From positions 186,001 through 250,000 of the forward strand of contig NZ_JAMOZL010000002.1 in the NCBI RefSeq assembly GCF_023667495.1: a stretch of 64,000 nt of DNA, in the 5' to 3' direction. The stretch comes from Dyadobacter sp. MSC1_007. Lineage in GTDB: Bacteria > Bacteroidota > Bacteroidia > Cytophagales > Spirosomataceae. The notes below the pieces were generated by a model. That model saw only the letters and a program-made list of their open reading frames with translations, was not told where the DNA came from and did not search any database. A program made the translations under genes and the position numbers. This document shows, one piece after another, positions 8,931 to 16,744 of the stretch. The first letter of the stretch is position 1. Each line of letters opens with the position of its first letter.

Positions 8931-9002
8931 CACCCGAAAAAATGTTTAAGCCGGTTACAACGTTAGTGGAATGATGCGACTCTTAGACAAAAAAGAAATG
9001 TC

Positions 9003-9440
9003 ATGAAAAGGTCAATCCTGTTGATTTTGCTGGTCGTTACGCTGGCTTTTTGTAAAAATAAAGACAAAGAGCCGCAGCCCGTGCCGGAACTGACCGGGAT
9101 CGTCGGTAAATGGCGACTGGTAAGTACGGAATTTGTTCGTGGGGACTCGGTCATTGTTCAGCAGGCCGCTCCCGGAGAGGTACGCATCATTGCGTTCCGC
9201 TATGATGGCATTTTAGTGAACGAGGCGGGGCAAGCAACCTGCTGCGCGCCAGCTGCCTATGTTTTGAATGGCGTTAAATTTGAGATCAAACCGATCGGGG
9301 CAGCGCCACCTATGGACCCCCAATGTATTTATGTGGACTGTTGGTCGCCCCCGGAATGGAAACTGACACAAGAAGGCGACACCCTGATCATCGAGTCCGT
9401 TGCGAATTACAAAGAGAAGTATGTGCGGGTTGTTGGCTGA
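9003..9440 (+). CDS. Lipocalin-like putative lipoprotein
   Basis: 145-residue protein with a lipoprotein signal ending LAFC (Cys17), followed by a charged linker (KNKDKEPQP). The mature part begins with a pattern often seen in Bacteroidota lipocalin-like proteins (ELTGIVGKWRLVSTEF) and contains four internal cysteines (ATCCAPA, PQCIYVDCW) that could form disulfides. No enzyme motif is present. It is expected to be attached to the outer or inner membrane facing the periplasm. The gene is monocistronic in appearance: the broken thioredoxin gene ends 72 bp upstream and a large inverted repeat follows. Confidence 0.6.
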   Translation: MKRSILLILLVVTLAFCKNKDKEPQPVPELTGIVGKWRLVSTEFVRGDSVIVQQAAPGEVRIIAFRYDGILVNEAGQATCCAPAAYVLNGVKFEIKPIGAAPPMDPQCIYVDCWSPPEWKLTQEGDTLIIESVANYKEKYVRVVG

Positions 9441-9449
9441 GGGGATTTC

Positions 9450-9590
9450 GAATGAGTGAATGACCGAATGGTCCGCCGTGGAACGCAACAGCACATCGCG
9501 TACCTACGGGCCGCAGGTGCGATGATAAACGTTCCACGGCGGCCCATTCAAAATTCACTCATTCACTCATTCACTCATTCACTCATTCAA
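9450..9590. repeat. Large interspersed inverted repeat between convergent genes
   Basis: Nested inverted repeat. The outer arms are GAATGAGTGAATG (9450-9462) against CATTCACTCATTC copies after 9560. The middle arms are perfect 13-mers, CCGCCGTGGAACG (9473-9485) and CGTTCCACGGCGG (9530-9542). The inner stem pairs catcgcg with gcgatg around a core containing GTACCTACGGG. The core shares CCGTAGGTAC (as reverse complement) with the element at 28598-28662. It probably acts as a bidirectional terminator between the convergent lipoprotein and PD40 genes and looks like a REP-type mobile palindrome. Confidence 0.7.
9554..9588. repeat. 8-bp tandem repeat (TTCACTCA)x4.4
   Basis: 35 bp of perfect tandem TTCACTCA units form the right outer arm of the surrounding inverted repeat and end 8 bp before the stop codon of the minus-strand PD40 gene. 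Copy number could vary by slippage without affecting coding sequence. Confidence 0.8.
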
Positions 9591-9596
9591 AATTGA

Positions 9597-10505
9597 TTAC
9601 CTGAGCTTTTCGATAACCGACGCTTTCACCCAAAAAATATCTCCGCTTCTGGAGAAGAAAAGGTACTTCTTGTCCGCTGTCACAAATGGACAAAATTCGT
9701 AGGCTCCGGAGTTGATCGCCTTACCCATATTTTTGGCTTTCTGCCATTCGCCGGTTTTGCTTTTGAAACTGATGTACAAATCCCCCTCACCCAAACCATC
9801 GGGCCGTTCGGCGCAGAAAATGATATATTGTTCGTCCGGCGACACAAAGACGTCGGCTTCATAATGTTGCGAATTAACCGAATTTGGCAATTTTTGGGAA
9901 GCTCCAAATACTCCTTTCACGTATTTTGAAGACCGGATATCGTAATTCTTCTCAGTCGACAGATCCGTGCCTCCATTCGATGAAAAATACATGGTTCCAT
10001 CGTTTGTAAACGACATATAATATTCGTTTTTGGCCGTATTGATGCCCTTACCAGCATTCACTGGTACGTCCGACCAGCCTTCTTTGTTCCGCTCGATATA
10101 CCAGATGTCAAAGTCTTTCTTTTCACCACGTCCGTCTGCGGCCCGGTCAGAAATAAAATACAACCGCTTTCCATCCGGCGAGAGAAACGGGTCATTGTAT
10201 TCAAATTTATCACTTCCAATCACCGTTTCCGGCTTTGTCCAGGCATTGTCCTTAAACTTAATGCACCGGATCTGAGGTTTTTCATTGATAATAACCCCGT
10301 AGTAAAACTCTTTCCCATCTTTCGAAAAAACCGATCCGTATTCATAATGTTCTTTCGAAGAAACCAAACCTGGGGAAAATACGGTGGGTATTAAACCTGG
10401 TGGGTTTTGTTTTAAATAAAGTGCATTTTCTGGCTTTGTCTGAGCGGAAAGAAAACTGCAATTAAGAACGATCATGGCAAATGCAATGCGTAAACTGTAC
10501 ATCAT
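9597..10505 (-). CDS. PD40-repeat exported beta-propeller protein
   Basis: 302-residue protein with an N-terminal signal peptide (cleavage after SFLSA, before QTKPE). The mature part carries TolB/WD40-like PD40 repeats with the typical FLSPDGKRLYFISDR, SFTNDGTMYFSSN, FVSPDEQYIIFCAERPDG and FVTADKKYLFFSRSG blades, matching a periplasmic or surface beta-propeller. Such proteins in Bacteroidota often bind peptidoglycan or glycans through extra domains, but none is visible here. The first Met at 10505 and a second at 10502 are equally possible starts. It converges with the lipoprotein gene and diverges from the LytS-type kinase. Confidence 0.8.
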   Translation of the reverse strand: MMYSLRIAFAMIVLNCSFLSAQTKPENALYLKQNPPGLIPTVFSPGLVSSKEHYEYGSVFSKDGKEFYYGVIINEKPQIRCIKFKDNAWTKPETVIGSDKFEYNDPFLSPDGKRLYFISDRAADGRGEKKDFDIWYIERNKEGWSDVPVNAGKGINTAKNEYYMSFTNDGTMYFSSNGGTDLSTEKNYDIRSSKYVKGVFGASQKLPNSVNSQHYEADVFVSPDEQYIIFCAERPDGLGEGDLYISFKSKTGEWQKAKNMGKAINSGAYEFCPFVTADKKYLFFSRSGDIFWVKASVIEKLR

Positions 10506-10591
10506 GGGTTCGGGATTAGTTTAGAATATATATGGGCATTAAGATATTAAAATAGAATGGTTTATCAAGTCGAAAGACAATGGAAGGAACA

Positions 10592-10622
10592 GAATTCACA
10601 TCGGGGCAGGCGGAATTCACAT
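10592..10622. promoter_or_regulatory. Two GAATTCACAT direct repeats, 21 bp apart (candidate LytTR site)
   Basis: Identical 10-mers at 10592-10601 and 10613-10622 lie upstream of the kinase/LytTR regulator operon. LytTR proteins bind pairs of direct repeats about two helical turns apart, so this arrangement fits a self-regulating site. The assignment is by spacing and position only. Confidence 0.45.
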
Positions 10623-10677
10623 TGCTGCAAATCGGGACTTGCGTGATATGTTTTTTTGTTGATAAAAATTCAACAAT

Positions 10678-12318
10678 ATGAAAAGCATCATCTTATTAAT
10701 TTTTGCAGGACTGGCTGGTTTGCCTTCTGCATATGCCCAGATCGATTGGAAAGAATATTCTCAAAGCTATTCGAACGAAATCAGGGAGTCGCCTTCGGTC
10801 GTCGCGCTGATCCTGGCTATCCGAAAAGAGAACAATTCATTTTGGGGAATGTACGGGAAAAGCAAGCATTTTGAGACGTTGAAAAAAGATCCGGATTTTC
10901 GAAAATTAAGATCTCAGGAAATGGTAGCCCGCACTACGTTCGATACGGCCAGGGTTCAGTTCTTTTTGCATGGCGTTAATCAGGGAAATGCCCACGAATA
11001 CGAATTTCGTGTAACTGAATTTCCAAGTAATGCGGTGGTAAAGCCCTGGAAAAGGATTGATCAATTTACAGATTCAACACTGATGCGGGACTCAGGATTT
11101 TCCGAAATGGGTTACCTGGGTGGCTACCGCACCAAGCTAGGTTCTGCGTTGATTATGGATGTCAGAAAAGTGGAAAGCCGTGAGATTGTATCCACTTCAA
11201 TGGCAGCCTGGGAGCCTGTTAGGCCCGAAATTAGCAGCATTTACACTTCGGAGACGGTGGATGCATTTTTCCGGCAACTTCAATCTGTTTGGTTGCCAGA
11301 CGAACAATCGACGGGAAGCCTAGCTCCGGGTTTGGCAGTACCCTCCACCAATATGAACCTGGTTTTCGCATTGCAGGATGGTATTTTTACTAAAAGGCAG
11401 ATTCAATATCAGTTGATTCGGAACGGCGAGGTCTATAGGGCCTGGCAGAACAATGCGTATGACAATAGCTTTGTCTGGATTAAAGACTGCGGGCCAGGAA
11501 ATTATACGATCAATATTCGCTATTCGGCCCAGCCGCAGCATATTGCCAGTTATTCTTTTAAAGTCGAGCCGGTATGGTATGAAACGAATCAGTTCCGCAT
11601 TTTGGCCGGCGTCCTGTTACTAACCTTAATTGGCCTCCTTGTACTATTGTTCCGGCAGCAAAAGAAAGCGCGTCTTCAACAGATCGACAAATCGAGGTTG
11701 CAACTCGAATTGAAGGCTATTTATGCCCAACTTAACCCCCATTTCGTTTTCAATGCGCTAAGCTCGATCCAGGGACTTATTAATAAACAGGATCTCAAAG
11801 TGGCAAACACTTATTTGTCCGACTTTGCCAAGCTGACCAGGGATTTCCTCGTACACAGCCAGAAAGATCAAATCGCGCTTCATGAAGAAATCCAGACTCT
11901 TGACACTTATTTACGATTGGAAAAATTGAGATTTGGTTTTGAGTATACCATCTCAGTGGATCCCGGTATTAACATTTATGAAACGGATATACCTGCAATG
12001 CTTTTACAGCCACTGGTTGAAAATGCCGTCAAACACGGCGTTGCATCAATGGGTGAAAAGGGCGCAATTAAATTGATTATTAACCGGTCCAGTCAGAATA
12101 TGATCGTAAAGCTAACTGATAATGGCAAAGGTATTATCGAAGGGAAATCAGAAACAGGTTTAGGCTTGAAGCTTACGAGGGAACGGATTACATTAATGAA
12201 TCAACTCCATCGCGAATGGCAGCTTACATTGTTGATCAGCAACGCTACTCCGTCCGGGATGGCATCTGGGATACCATCGGGAACACAAATTATGCTTAGT
12301 TTTAATCAATGGTTTTGA
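10678..12318 (+). CDS. LytS/YehU-type sensor histidine kinase
   Basis: 546-residue membrane kinase. A signal peptide (to ~AYAQ at 21) precedes a ~285-residue periplasmic sensor region of no recognised family. One transmembrane helix (~308-328) leads into the His_kinase domain, with LNPHFVFNALSSIQGLI carrying the phospho-acceptor His355. A HATPase follows, with an N-box-like LLQPLVENAVKHG and a G-box DNGKGI. This architecture is typical of the Bacteroidota LytS class, which pairs with LytTR regulators. Its stop overlaps the start of the response regulator gene (TGATG), so the two are translationally coupled. The sensed signal cannot be told from sequence. Confidence 0.92.
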   Translation: MKSIILLIFAGLAGLPSAYAQIDWKEYSQSYSNEIRESPSVVALILAIRKENNSFWGMYGKSKHFETLKKDPDFRKLRSQEMVARTTFDTARVQFFLHGVNQGNAHEYEFRVTEFPSNAVVKPWKRIDQFTDSTLMRDSGFSEMGYLGGYRTKLGSALIMDVRKVESREIVSTSMAAWEPVRPEISSIYTSETVDAFFRQLQSVWLPDEQSTGSLAPGLAVPSTNMNLVFALQDGIFTKRQIQYQLIRNGEVYRAWQNNAYDNSFVWIKDCGPGNYTINIRYSAQPQHIASYSFKVEPVWYETNQFRILAGVLLLTLIGLLVLLFRQQKKARLQQIDKSRLQLELKAIYAQLNPHFVFNALSSIQGLINKQDLKVANTYLSDFAKLTRDFLVHSQKDQIALHEEIQTLDTYLRLEKLRFGFEYTISVDPGINIYETDIPAMLLQPLVENAVKHGVASMGEKGAIKLIINRSSQNMIVKLTDNGKGIIEGKSETGLGLKLTRERITLMNQLHREWQLTLLISNATPSGMASGIPSGTQIMLSFNQWF

Positions 12319-13058
12319 TGAAAGCGCTATTAATCGACGACGAGCAGTCTAATCTGGATAATCTTCGAATCTTGCTCACTATTTATTGTCCACAGTTGGA
12401 AGTTTGTGGTACGGCTCTGGACACGCGGCTGGCGACCAGCTTATTATACAGCCACAAGCCGGATCTTGTGTTTCTGGATATTCAAATGCCCGGACAAAAT
12501 GGATTTGACTGGTTGCGCGGCCTTTCGTCGTATCGTTTCGAAGTTATTTTCGTAACAGCATACGACCAATATGCCATCCAGGCGCTGCGGTTCGCCGCAA
12601 TTGATTACCTGCTGAAACCAGTTGTGATCGGAGAATTGCAAGCTGCCGTAGATCGGGCGCATAGGCAATACCTTTTAAAAGAACAGAACCAGCTGCTCCA
12701 AAACCTGATGGATTTTCTCAAAGATGGCGCTAAGCCTGCCGAACAGCGCATTGCATTAGCCACAGCAAAAGAGACCCGTTTTGTCAGGACAAGCGAAATC
12801 ATCCGTTGTGAGTCATCGAACAATTATACAACTTTTCATCTCACCGATGGCCTTTCGTTGCTCGTTTGTAAGCCCATTTACATGTACGACGAGTTATTGG
12901 AGCCCTATGGTTTCGTCCGATGTCATCAGTCCCATTTGGTTAATAAAGCCTTTATCAAAAGCTGGAAAAAGGAGTACGGCGACTTCCTGACTTTGGCAGA
13001 TGGTTCCGAGGTGCCCATTTCCCGTGCGAAAAAGGAGCAGTTGAAAAAAATATTTTAG
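12318..13058 (+). CDS. LytTR-family response regulator
   Basis: 246-residue two-domain regulator. The receiver domain (residues ~1-120) has the acidic pair DDEQ at the N-terminus, the phospho-acceptor Asp54 in VFLDIQMPG, the conserved FVTAYDQYAIQAL and the KP of LLKPV. The LytTR DNA-binding domain spans ~145-246 (IIRCESSNNYTTFHL, GFVRCHQSHLVNKAFI). The ATG at 12318 is preferred over 12309 because it overlaps the kinase stop by one base. It forms an operon with the upstream kinase, and direct repeats before that operon are candidate binding sites. Confidence 0.92.
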   Translation: MKALLIDDEQSNLDNLRILLTIYCPQLEVCGTALDTRLATSLLYSHKPDLVFLDIQMPGQNGFDWLRGLSSYRFEVIFVTAYDQYAIQALRFAAIDYLLKPVVIGELQAAVDRAHRQYLLKEQNQLLQNLMDFLKDGAKPAEQRIALATAKETRFVRTSEIIRCESSNNYTTFHLTDGLSLLVCKPIYMYDELLEPYGFVRCHQSHLVNKAFIKSWKKEYGDFLTLADGSEVPISRAKKEQLKKIF

Positions 13059-13151
13059 AGACCATCTGCCCTGATATATGCATTCACCAGCATTCTCAAT
13101 GGCATGATATTAAGTGTTTTCCTGATTATAGGAACACATTCAACTTTGCCG

Positions 13152-13937
13152 ATGAAAATAGCTACTTATAATATCAATGGGGTCAATGGGCGTTTGCCGG
13201 TTTTGCTCCGGTGGCTCGAAGAAGCGCAGCCCGATATTGTATGCCTGCAAGAGCTGAAAGCGATACAAGAGCGGTTTCCGGTCAATGAAATCGGGCAGCT
13301 TGGGTATGAGGCGTTATGGAATGGCCAGAAAAGCTGGAATGGCGTGGCGATACTTTCCAGGGGCTTTCCCATGCAGCTGGTCCGTGACCGGTTGCCAGGA
13401 GACCGCAACGATCTGCATAGCCGTTACCTGGAAGTGATTGTCAATCAGATGCTCGTCGGCTGCCTTTACCTGCCCAATGGCAACCCGGCGCCCGGCGAGA
13501 AATTCGACTATAAAATGAAGTGGTTCCAACGGCTGAAAGCGCACGCTAAATATCTGCTTTCCGAGCAGGTGCCGGTTATCCTGGCCGGTGATTATAATGT
13601 AATTCCGACCGAATTAGACGTGTACAAGCCGGAAAGCTGGGTAACCAATGCACTTTTCATGCCCGAGCCGAGGCGCGCTTACAAATCGCTGGTCGGCCAG
13701 GGCTGGACCGACGCCATCCGGCACCTGTATCCCGAAGAGCGGATATACACGTTCTGGGATTATTTCAGGAAAGCTTACGAGCGCAATGCCGGTTTGAGAC
13801 TGGACCATTTTCTCCTCAGTCCACAAATTTCTGGCAGACTTTCCGCCGCAGGTGTGGACAGACATGTCCGCGGCTGGGAAAAAGCAAGCGACCACGCCCC
13901 GGTGTGGATTTTGCTGGAAGATGGCGAGTCTGCTTGA
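13152..13937 (+). CDS. xth: Exodeoxyribonuclease III
   Basis: 261-residue member of the exonuclease III/AP endonuclease family (endonuclease-exonuclease-phosphatase fold), which cleaves abasic sites during base-excision repair. Motifs present in order are MKIATYNINGV (Asn), CLQELK (metal-binding Glu), WNGVAILSR, GDYNVIP (Asp/Asn) and the C-terminal SDHAPVW (Asp-His). The start at 13152 is set by the family-typical MKIATYNI; an upstream ATG in the same frame (13104) would add an unrelated hydrophobic stretch. It lies in the same direction as the LytTR gene with a 93-bp gap and ahead of a SemiSWEET gene. Confidence 0.93.
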   Translation: MKIATYNINGVNGRLPVLLRWLEEAQPDIVCLQELKAIQERFPVNEIGQLGYEALWNGQKSWNGVAILSRGFPMQLVRDRLPGDRNDLHSRYLEVIVNQMLVGCLYLPNGNPAPGEKFDYKMKWFQRLKAHAKYLLSEQVPVILAGDYNVIPTELDVYKPESWVTNALFMPEPRRAYKSLVGQGWTDAIRHLYPEERIYTFWDYFRKAYERNAGLRLDHFLLSPQISGRLSAAGVDRHVRGWEKASDHAPVWILLEDGESA

Positions 13938-13984
13938 TTCCCGGCCTTTTGGTATTACTTCATGATCAAACAGAAAAAAACGGA

Positions 13985-14248
13985 ATGGATTTTATTGAAG
14001 CGCTCGGCCTCGTAGCAGGCATATGCACATCCTCTTCATTGGTGCCGCAGCTGATAACAACTATAAAAAAGAAGAAAGCCAGTGAAGTTTCAACAGTGAT
14101 GTTTATAGTGTTGCTAACGGGGAATGCCTTGTGGGTATATTATGGTTTTGATAAAAAAGATATCCCGATTATCTCGACAAACCTTTTTACGATCGGCCTC
14201 AACATTGCGATGCTCACGTTGAAATACAAATATAAAAACAACGAATGA
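13985..14248 (+). CDS. SemiSWEET-family sugar transporter
   Basis: 87-residue membrane protein with three predicted transmembrane helices (residues ~5-25, 37-57, 62-82) and the PQ-loop motif in SSLVPQLITTIKKKKASEVS. Bacterial SemiSWEETs form homodimers that make one sugar pathway through the inner membrane. Chosen start is ATG 13985 (MDFIEALGLVAGICT); an earlier in-frame Met would overlap the exonuclease gene and add a non-family extension. It lies 47 bp after xth and is followed by a hairpin terminator. Confidence 0.9.
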   Translation: MDFIEALGLVAGICTSSSLVPQLITTIKKKKASEVSTVMFIVLLTGNALWVYYGFDKKDIPIISTNLFTIGLNIAMLTLKYKYKNNE

Positions 14249-14267
14249 ACAGTGATAGCAAATGAAA

Positions 14268-14308
14268 ACGCCAGGAAGCTACCCGTTTAATGAGCAACTT
14301 CCTGGCGT
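14268..14308. terminator. Bidirectional hairpin terminator
   Basis: Perfect 11-bp arms ACGCCAGGAAG (14268-14278) and CTTCCTGGCGT (14298-14308) around a 19-nt loop, placed between the convergent SemiSWEET and small secreted protein genes. No long T-run follows, but position and stem quality support termination. Confidence 0.7.
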
Positions 14309-14328
14309 AACGCATTATTGTAATTTAC

Positions 14329-14655
14329 TTAATCTTTCTTGGCAGGCTGATCGACATCGCCCGATTTTGGCGCGTTCGCTCTGCCACCCTTGCTTACTTT
14401 CGATTCATTATTGGCATTGGTCCTGGAACCGGCATTGGTGGCTTTTCCGGGCGGGCCAGCTTTTTCGTTTTTATCATGCTTGCCGCCGTCCACGGTCTTT
14501 CGCTGGCCTGTGGTACTGGTGTTATTGAACTGGTTTTGCTTGGTGGTATCGGCAGAACTCTGTTTTGGGTTCGTCGAGTTCGTGGTGCTTTGAGCGTGCG
14601 CATCCACAACCGAAACCAGCAGCACGGTCATCACCGCAATCATTAACTTTTTCAT
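14329..14655 (-). CDS. Small exported low-complexity protein
   Basis: 108-residue protein starting at ATG 14655 (MKKLMIAVMTVLLVS), with a signal peptide cleaved after DAHA. The mature part is almost entirely Asn, Thr, Ser, Lys, Gly and Gln and has no recognisable domain, so it is probably disordered. An open frame extends upstream through the preceding gene and is rejected as a start. It follows the DUF892 ferritin-like gene on the same strand with a 37-bp gap. It may be part of a stress-linked envelope cluster, but no function can be assigned. Confidence 0.6.
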   Translation of the reverse strand: MKKLMIAVMTVLLVSVVDAHAQSTTNSTNPKQSSADTTKQNQFNNTSTTGQRKTVDGGKHDKNEKAGPPGKATNAGSRTNANNESKVSKGGRANAPKSGDVDQPAKKD

Positions 14656-14692
14656 AGTAACAACATTTTTAGTCGTTGATGGTCTGATGGTC

Positions 14693-15244
14693 TCAGGCTT
14701 CCTGCGCGGCCTTGCCGGCCACATTGGTTTCTGCCATTGTTGCCAATAGCTGGTCTGTCTGTTGTTCTTCGGCAAGCGTTTTTTCAAGAATTGGCACTAT
14801 CTCCTGATGGCCCAGGGCCTTGGCGAGCATGATCAGGCCTAAATAGGATGAAATTTCGTAGTGTTCGACCTTTTGTGACGCAAGAATGATCCCCACGTCG
14901 CGCGTTGCCGTGCCCTGGTCGGTACTTTCGATAATGCCTTCACCTTCTTTGGTCAGTCCCTCCATCGCGTCGCATTTCTTGGCGATGGCCTTTTCACCGA
15001 GTATCCCGAAGATATCGTCCAGACGCGCCACATGATCTACTGTCTGTGCAAGATGTTGCTCGATGGCTGTTACCAACTCTTTCGAATTGGCAGACAAGCT
15101 CATTTTGGGCAGCGTCTTTACAAGGTGGTTTTCCGCCCAGTAAATATCACGGAGACAGTCGACGAAAAGGGCCTGCAGGGCCGGTTCAGCTATTGTTGAG
15201 TTGTTAGTTTTGAATTTTGGCTCTGAGCCTGTTTCCTTTTTCAT
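14693..15244 (-). CDS. DUF892 (YciE/YciF-type) ferritin-like protein
   Basis: 183-residue four-helix protein of the DUF892 family, with the typical N-terminal block FVDCLRDIYWAENHLVKTLPKM, the middle EQHLAQTVDHVARLDDIF and the later EHYEISSYLGLIMLAKALGH. The Glu and His residues in these helices match the di-iron positions of the family. Members are ferritin-like and induced by osmotic or general stress. No signal peptide is seen. It sits between a small lipoprotein gene and a low-complexity secreted protein gene, all on the minus strand. A much more divergent relative is at 32176. Confidence 0.88.
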   Translation of the reverse strand: MKKETGSEPKFKTNNSTIAEPALQALFVDCLRDIYWAENHLVKTLPKMSLSANSKELVTAIEQHLAQTVDHVARLDDIFGILGEKAIAKKCDAMEGLTKEGEGIIESTDQGTATRDVGIILASQKVEHYEISSYLGLIMLAKALGHQEIVPILEKTLAEEQQTDQLLATMAETNVAGKAAQEA

Positions 15245-15311
15245 AGTATTGATGGTTTGAATTGCAGCGCTTCGAACAAATTCCGTTCCAGCAGCCTACA
15301 ACCACATTGCG

Positions 15312-15566
15312 CTATTTATCATGTTTCTTTTTGGTTGAATCGGCATTGAGGTTGGATTGGTTTGAGGGATAGCCCAGACTATCATCCTGGTTATCTTCCC
15401 CGACGCCGATTGCCTTCCGGCTGGCCGCTCCGCTGCTGTCGTTGGGCGTGGTCTCCGACGTGCTGCCGGCACCTTCGATCGTCTTTTCCTTATCGTTTAC
15501 TGTCCCGCAGGAGAGAAAACAAATGCTTATGGCTATGGCTGCGAGGCCTTTATGCAGATTTTTCAT
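15312..15566 (-). CDS. Small hydrophilic lipoprotein
   Basis: 84-residue protein beginning MKNLHKGLAAIAI, with a lipobox ending CFLSC (Cys20). The mature part is rich in Ser, Asp, Asn and Lys and has no recognisable domain. The start at 15566 puts the lipobox at the usual distance; the frame runs further upstream but without plausible signal sequence. It lies 67 bp upstream of the DUF892 gene on the same strand and probably belongs to the same stress-related group. Confidence 0.6.
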   Translation of the reverse strand: MKNLHKGLAAIAISICFLSCGTVNDKEKTIEGAGSTSETTPNDSSGAASRKAIGVGEDNQDDSLGYPSNQSNLNADSTKKKHDK

Positions 15567-15736
15567 AACGTCCTTTTTTATAATGGATAATAGCATTCTG
15601 GTGTTTGAATGCAGGCATTGACCCACAACTTTCATGCCAGATGGGGATATTGTTCCATGATGGCGCCGGTGAAATCACAGGCCTGTTCCAACCTTTTATT
15701 TTTGAAATAAAAAAATCGAAATATGTTAGAAAATAA

Positions 15737-15756
15737 ACTATTTAGTATATTTTTAC
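15737..15756. promoter_or_regulatory. Left copy of inverted operator-like repeat
   Basis: Contains ACTATTTAGT, itself a 10-bp palindrome, followed by ATATTTTTAC. Its reverse complement matches 15903-15921 with one substitution and one indel. The pair brackets the orphan peptide frame upstream of the SDR/MDR operon. ACTA-N2-TAGT-like sites are reminiscent of HxlR/MarR-type operators, but that link is inference. Confidence 0.5.
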
Positions 15757-15902
15757 TGAAAGTTTGAAAGGTGTGATTACGAAGCTGAAAGAACAAAACT
15801 GCTTGTTAATGCACCACGCGATGACCAAAGCCAAACCAATGCTCGGCCTGATCAAAAGTCTGAAGGCGGAACTGGAAAGCTACAAGCTTTAATTTTTTTG
15901 AG

Positions 15903-15921
15903 GTAAAATATACCAAATAGT
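15903..15921. promoter_or_regulatory. Right copy of inverted operator-like repeat, before SDR gene
   Basis: GTAAAATATACC followed by AAATAGT, the inverted partner of 15737-15756, ending 27 bp before the SDR start codon. The position overlaps where the promoter should lie, so it suits a repressor site controlling the SDR and quinone-reductase-like genes. Confidence 0.5.
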
Positions 15922-15948
15922 CTATTATTTATTAAACAATAAGGAAAC

Positions 15949-16716
15949 ATGATATTAAAAGATAAAGCGGTTTTGATCACAGGTGGTAGCTCGGGGATAG
16001 GCCTGGAAGCGGCCAACCAGTTTCTGGCCAATGGGGCGAAGGTCATAATAACCGGTAGAAACCAGGAAAGGCTTGATGCAGCTAAAAAACTGTATCCCAC
16101 GCTGATAACGATTAAAAGCGATGCCGGAAATCAACAGGACGCGATTTCCCTTTTCAAGCAGATCACGGAATTGGGTGGCATTGACATCCTTTATAATAAC
16201 GCCGGAGTGCTGACACAAGCATCAAACCTGGGGATGCCGAATGAACAACACCTGAAATCGGCCCAGTATGAGATGGACATTAATTTTCTGGGCGTTATCC
16301 ATTTAAACAACCTGTTTTTGGACATGCTGAAATCAAGAAGGGAAAGTGCAATTATTAACACCACCTCCATACTCAGCTATGTTCCTTCCATCATTGAACC
16401 AACCTATTCAGCGTCAAAAGTAGCGCTTCGCTTTTATACGGAAAGCCTTCGGGTACACTTGAAAATTTTGAAAGCCAATGTGAAAGTTTTCGAACTATTA
16501 CCGCCGGTCGTGGCCACAGAAATGACGGCTGATCGCAGCGGCAAGAAAATAACCCCTGAGCAACTCGTAAAAGAACTGATATCAGCTCTTAAACGCGATC
16601 AGTTCACGATTCGCGTTGGGGATACGAGACTGGTGTACCTTGCGAGCCGGTTGTTTCCAAAACTCGCTTTTCGTGCTGTCAACCCCCGGAAAACTTACAG
16701 TCAGTTGCAGTCATAA
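15949..16716 (+). CDS. SDR-family oxidoreductase (DltE-like)
   Basis: 255-residue classical short-chain dehydrogenase/reductase. It has the N-terminal cofactor loop TGGSSGIG (residues ~11-18), the NNAG motif (ILYNNAGVL), the Ser of NTTSILSY and the catalytic Y153-x3-K157 in YSASK. Arg after the second beta strand (TGRNQERL) suggests NADP preference. The C-terminal part, including VFELLPPVVATEM, matches the DltE-like subgroup, whose substrates are mostly unknown. The A-rich ribosome-binding site AAGGAAAC lies before the ATG. It forms a likely operon with the MDR gene 28 bp downstream, behind paired inverted repeats. Confidence 0.88.
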   Translation: MILKDKAVLITGGSSGIGLEAANQFLANGAKVIITGRNQERLDAAKKLYPTLITIKSDAGNQQDAISLFKQITELGGIDILYNNAGVLTQASNLGMPNEQHLKSAQYEMDINFLGVIHLNNLFLDMLKSRRESAIINTTSILSYVPSIIEPTYSASKVALRFYTESLRVHLKILKANVKVFELLPPVVATEMTADRSGKKITPEQLVKELISALKRDQFTIRVGDTRLVYLASRLFPKLAFRAVNPRKTYSQLQS

Positions 16717-16744
16717 CCAGCATTATTTCAAACGATAAGAAAAC

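Larger units (their letters stand above)
15567..15948. other. 382-bp region without a clear gene, holding an orphan peptide frame
   Basis: Apart from two inverted operator-like repeats (listed separately), the region holds only a short plus-strand frame. This runs from GTG 15773 (or TTG 15764) to TAA 15892 and encodes ~39-42 residues rich in Lys, Leu and Met. It has no recognisable domain and no clear ribosome-binding site. It may be the decayed C-terminus of a regulator gene or may be noncoding. Confidence 0.4.

Noticed and set aside
9554..9588. Short tandem repeat as a CRISPR array
   Set aside because: Units are 8 bp with no spacers and no cas genes are nearby.
15773..15892. 39-codon frame as a functional gene
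   Set aside because: No ribosome-binding site, no recognised domain and weak start codon; kept only as a possible remnant.
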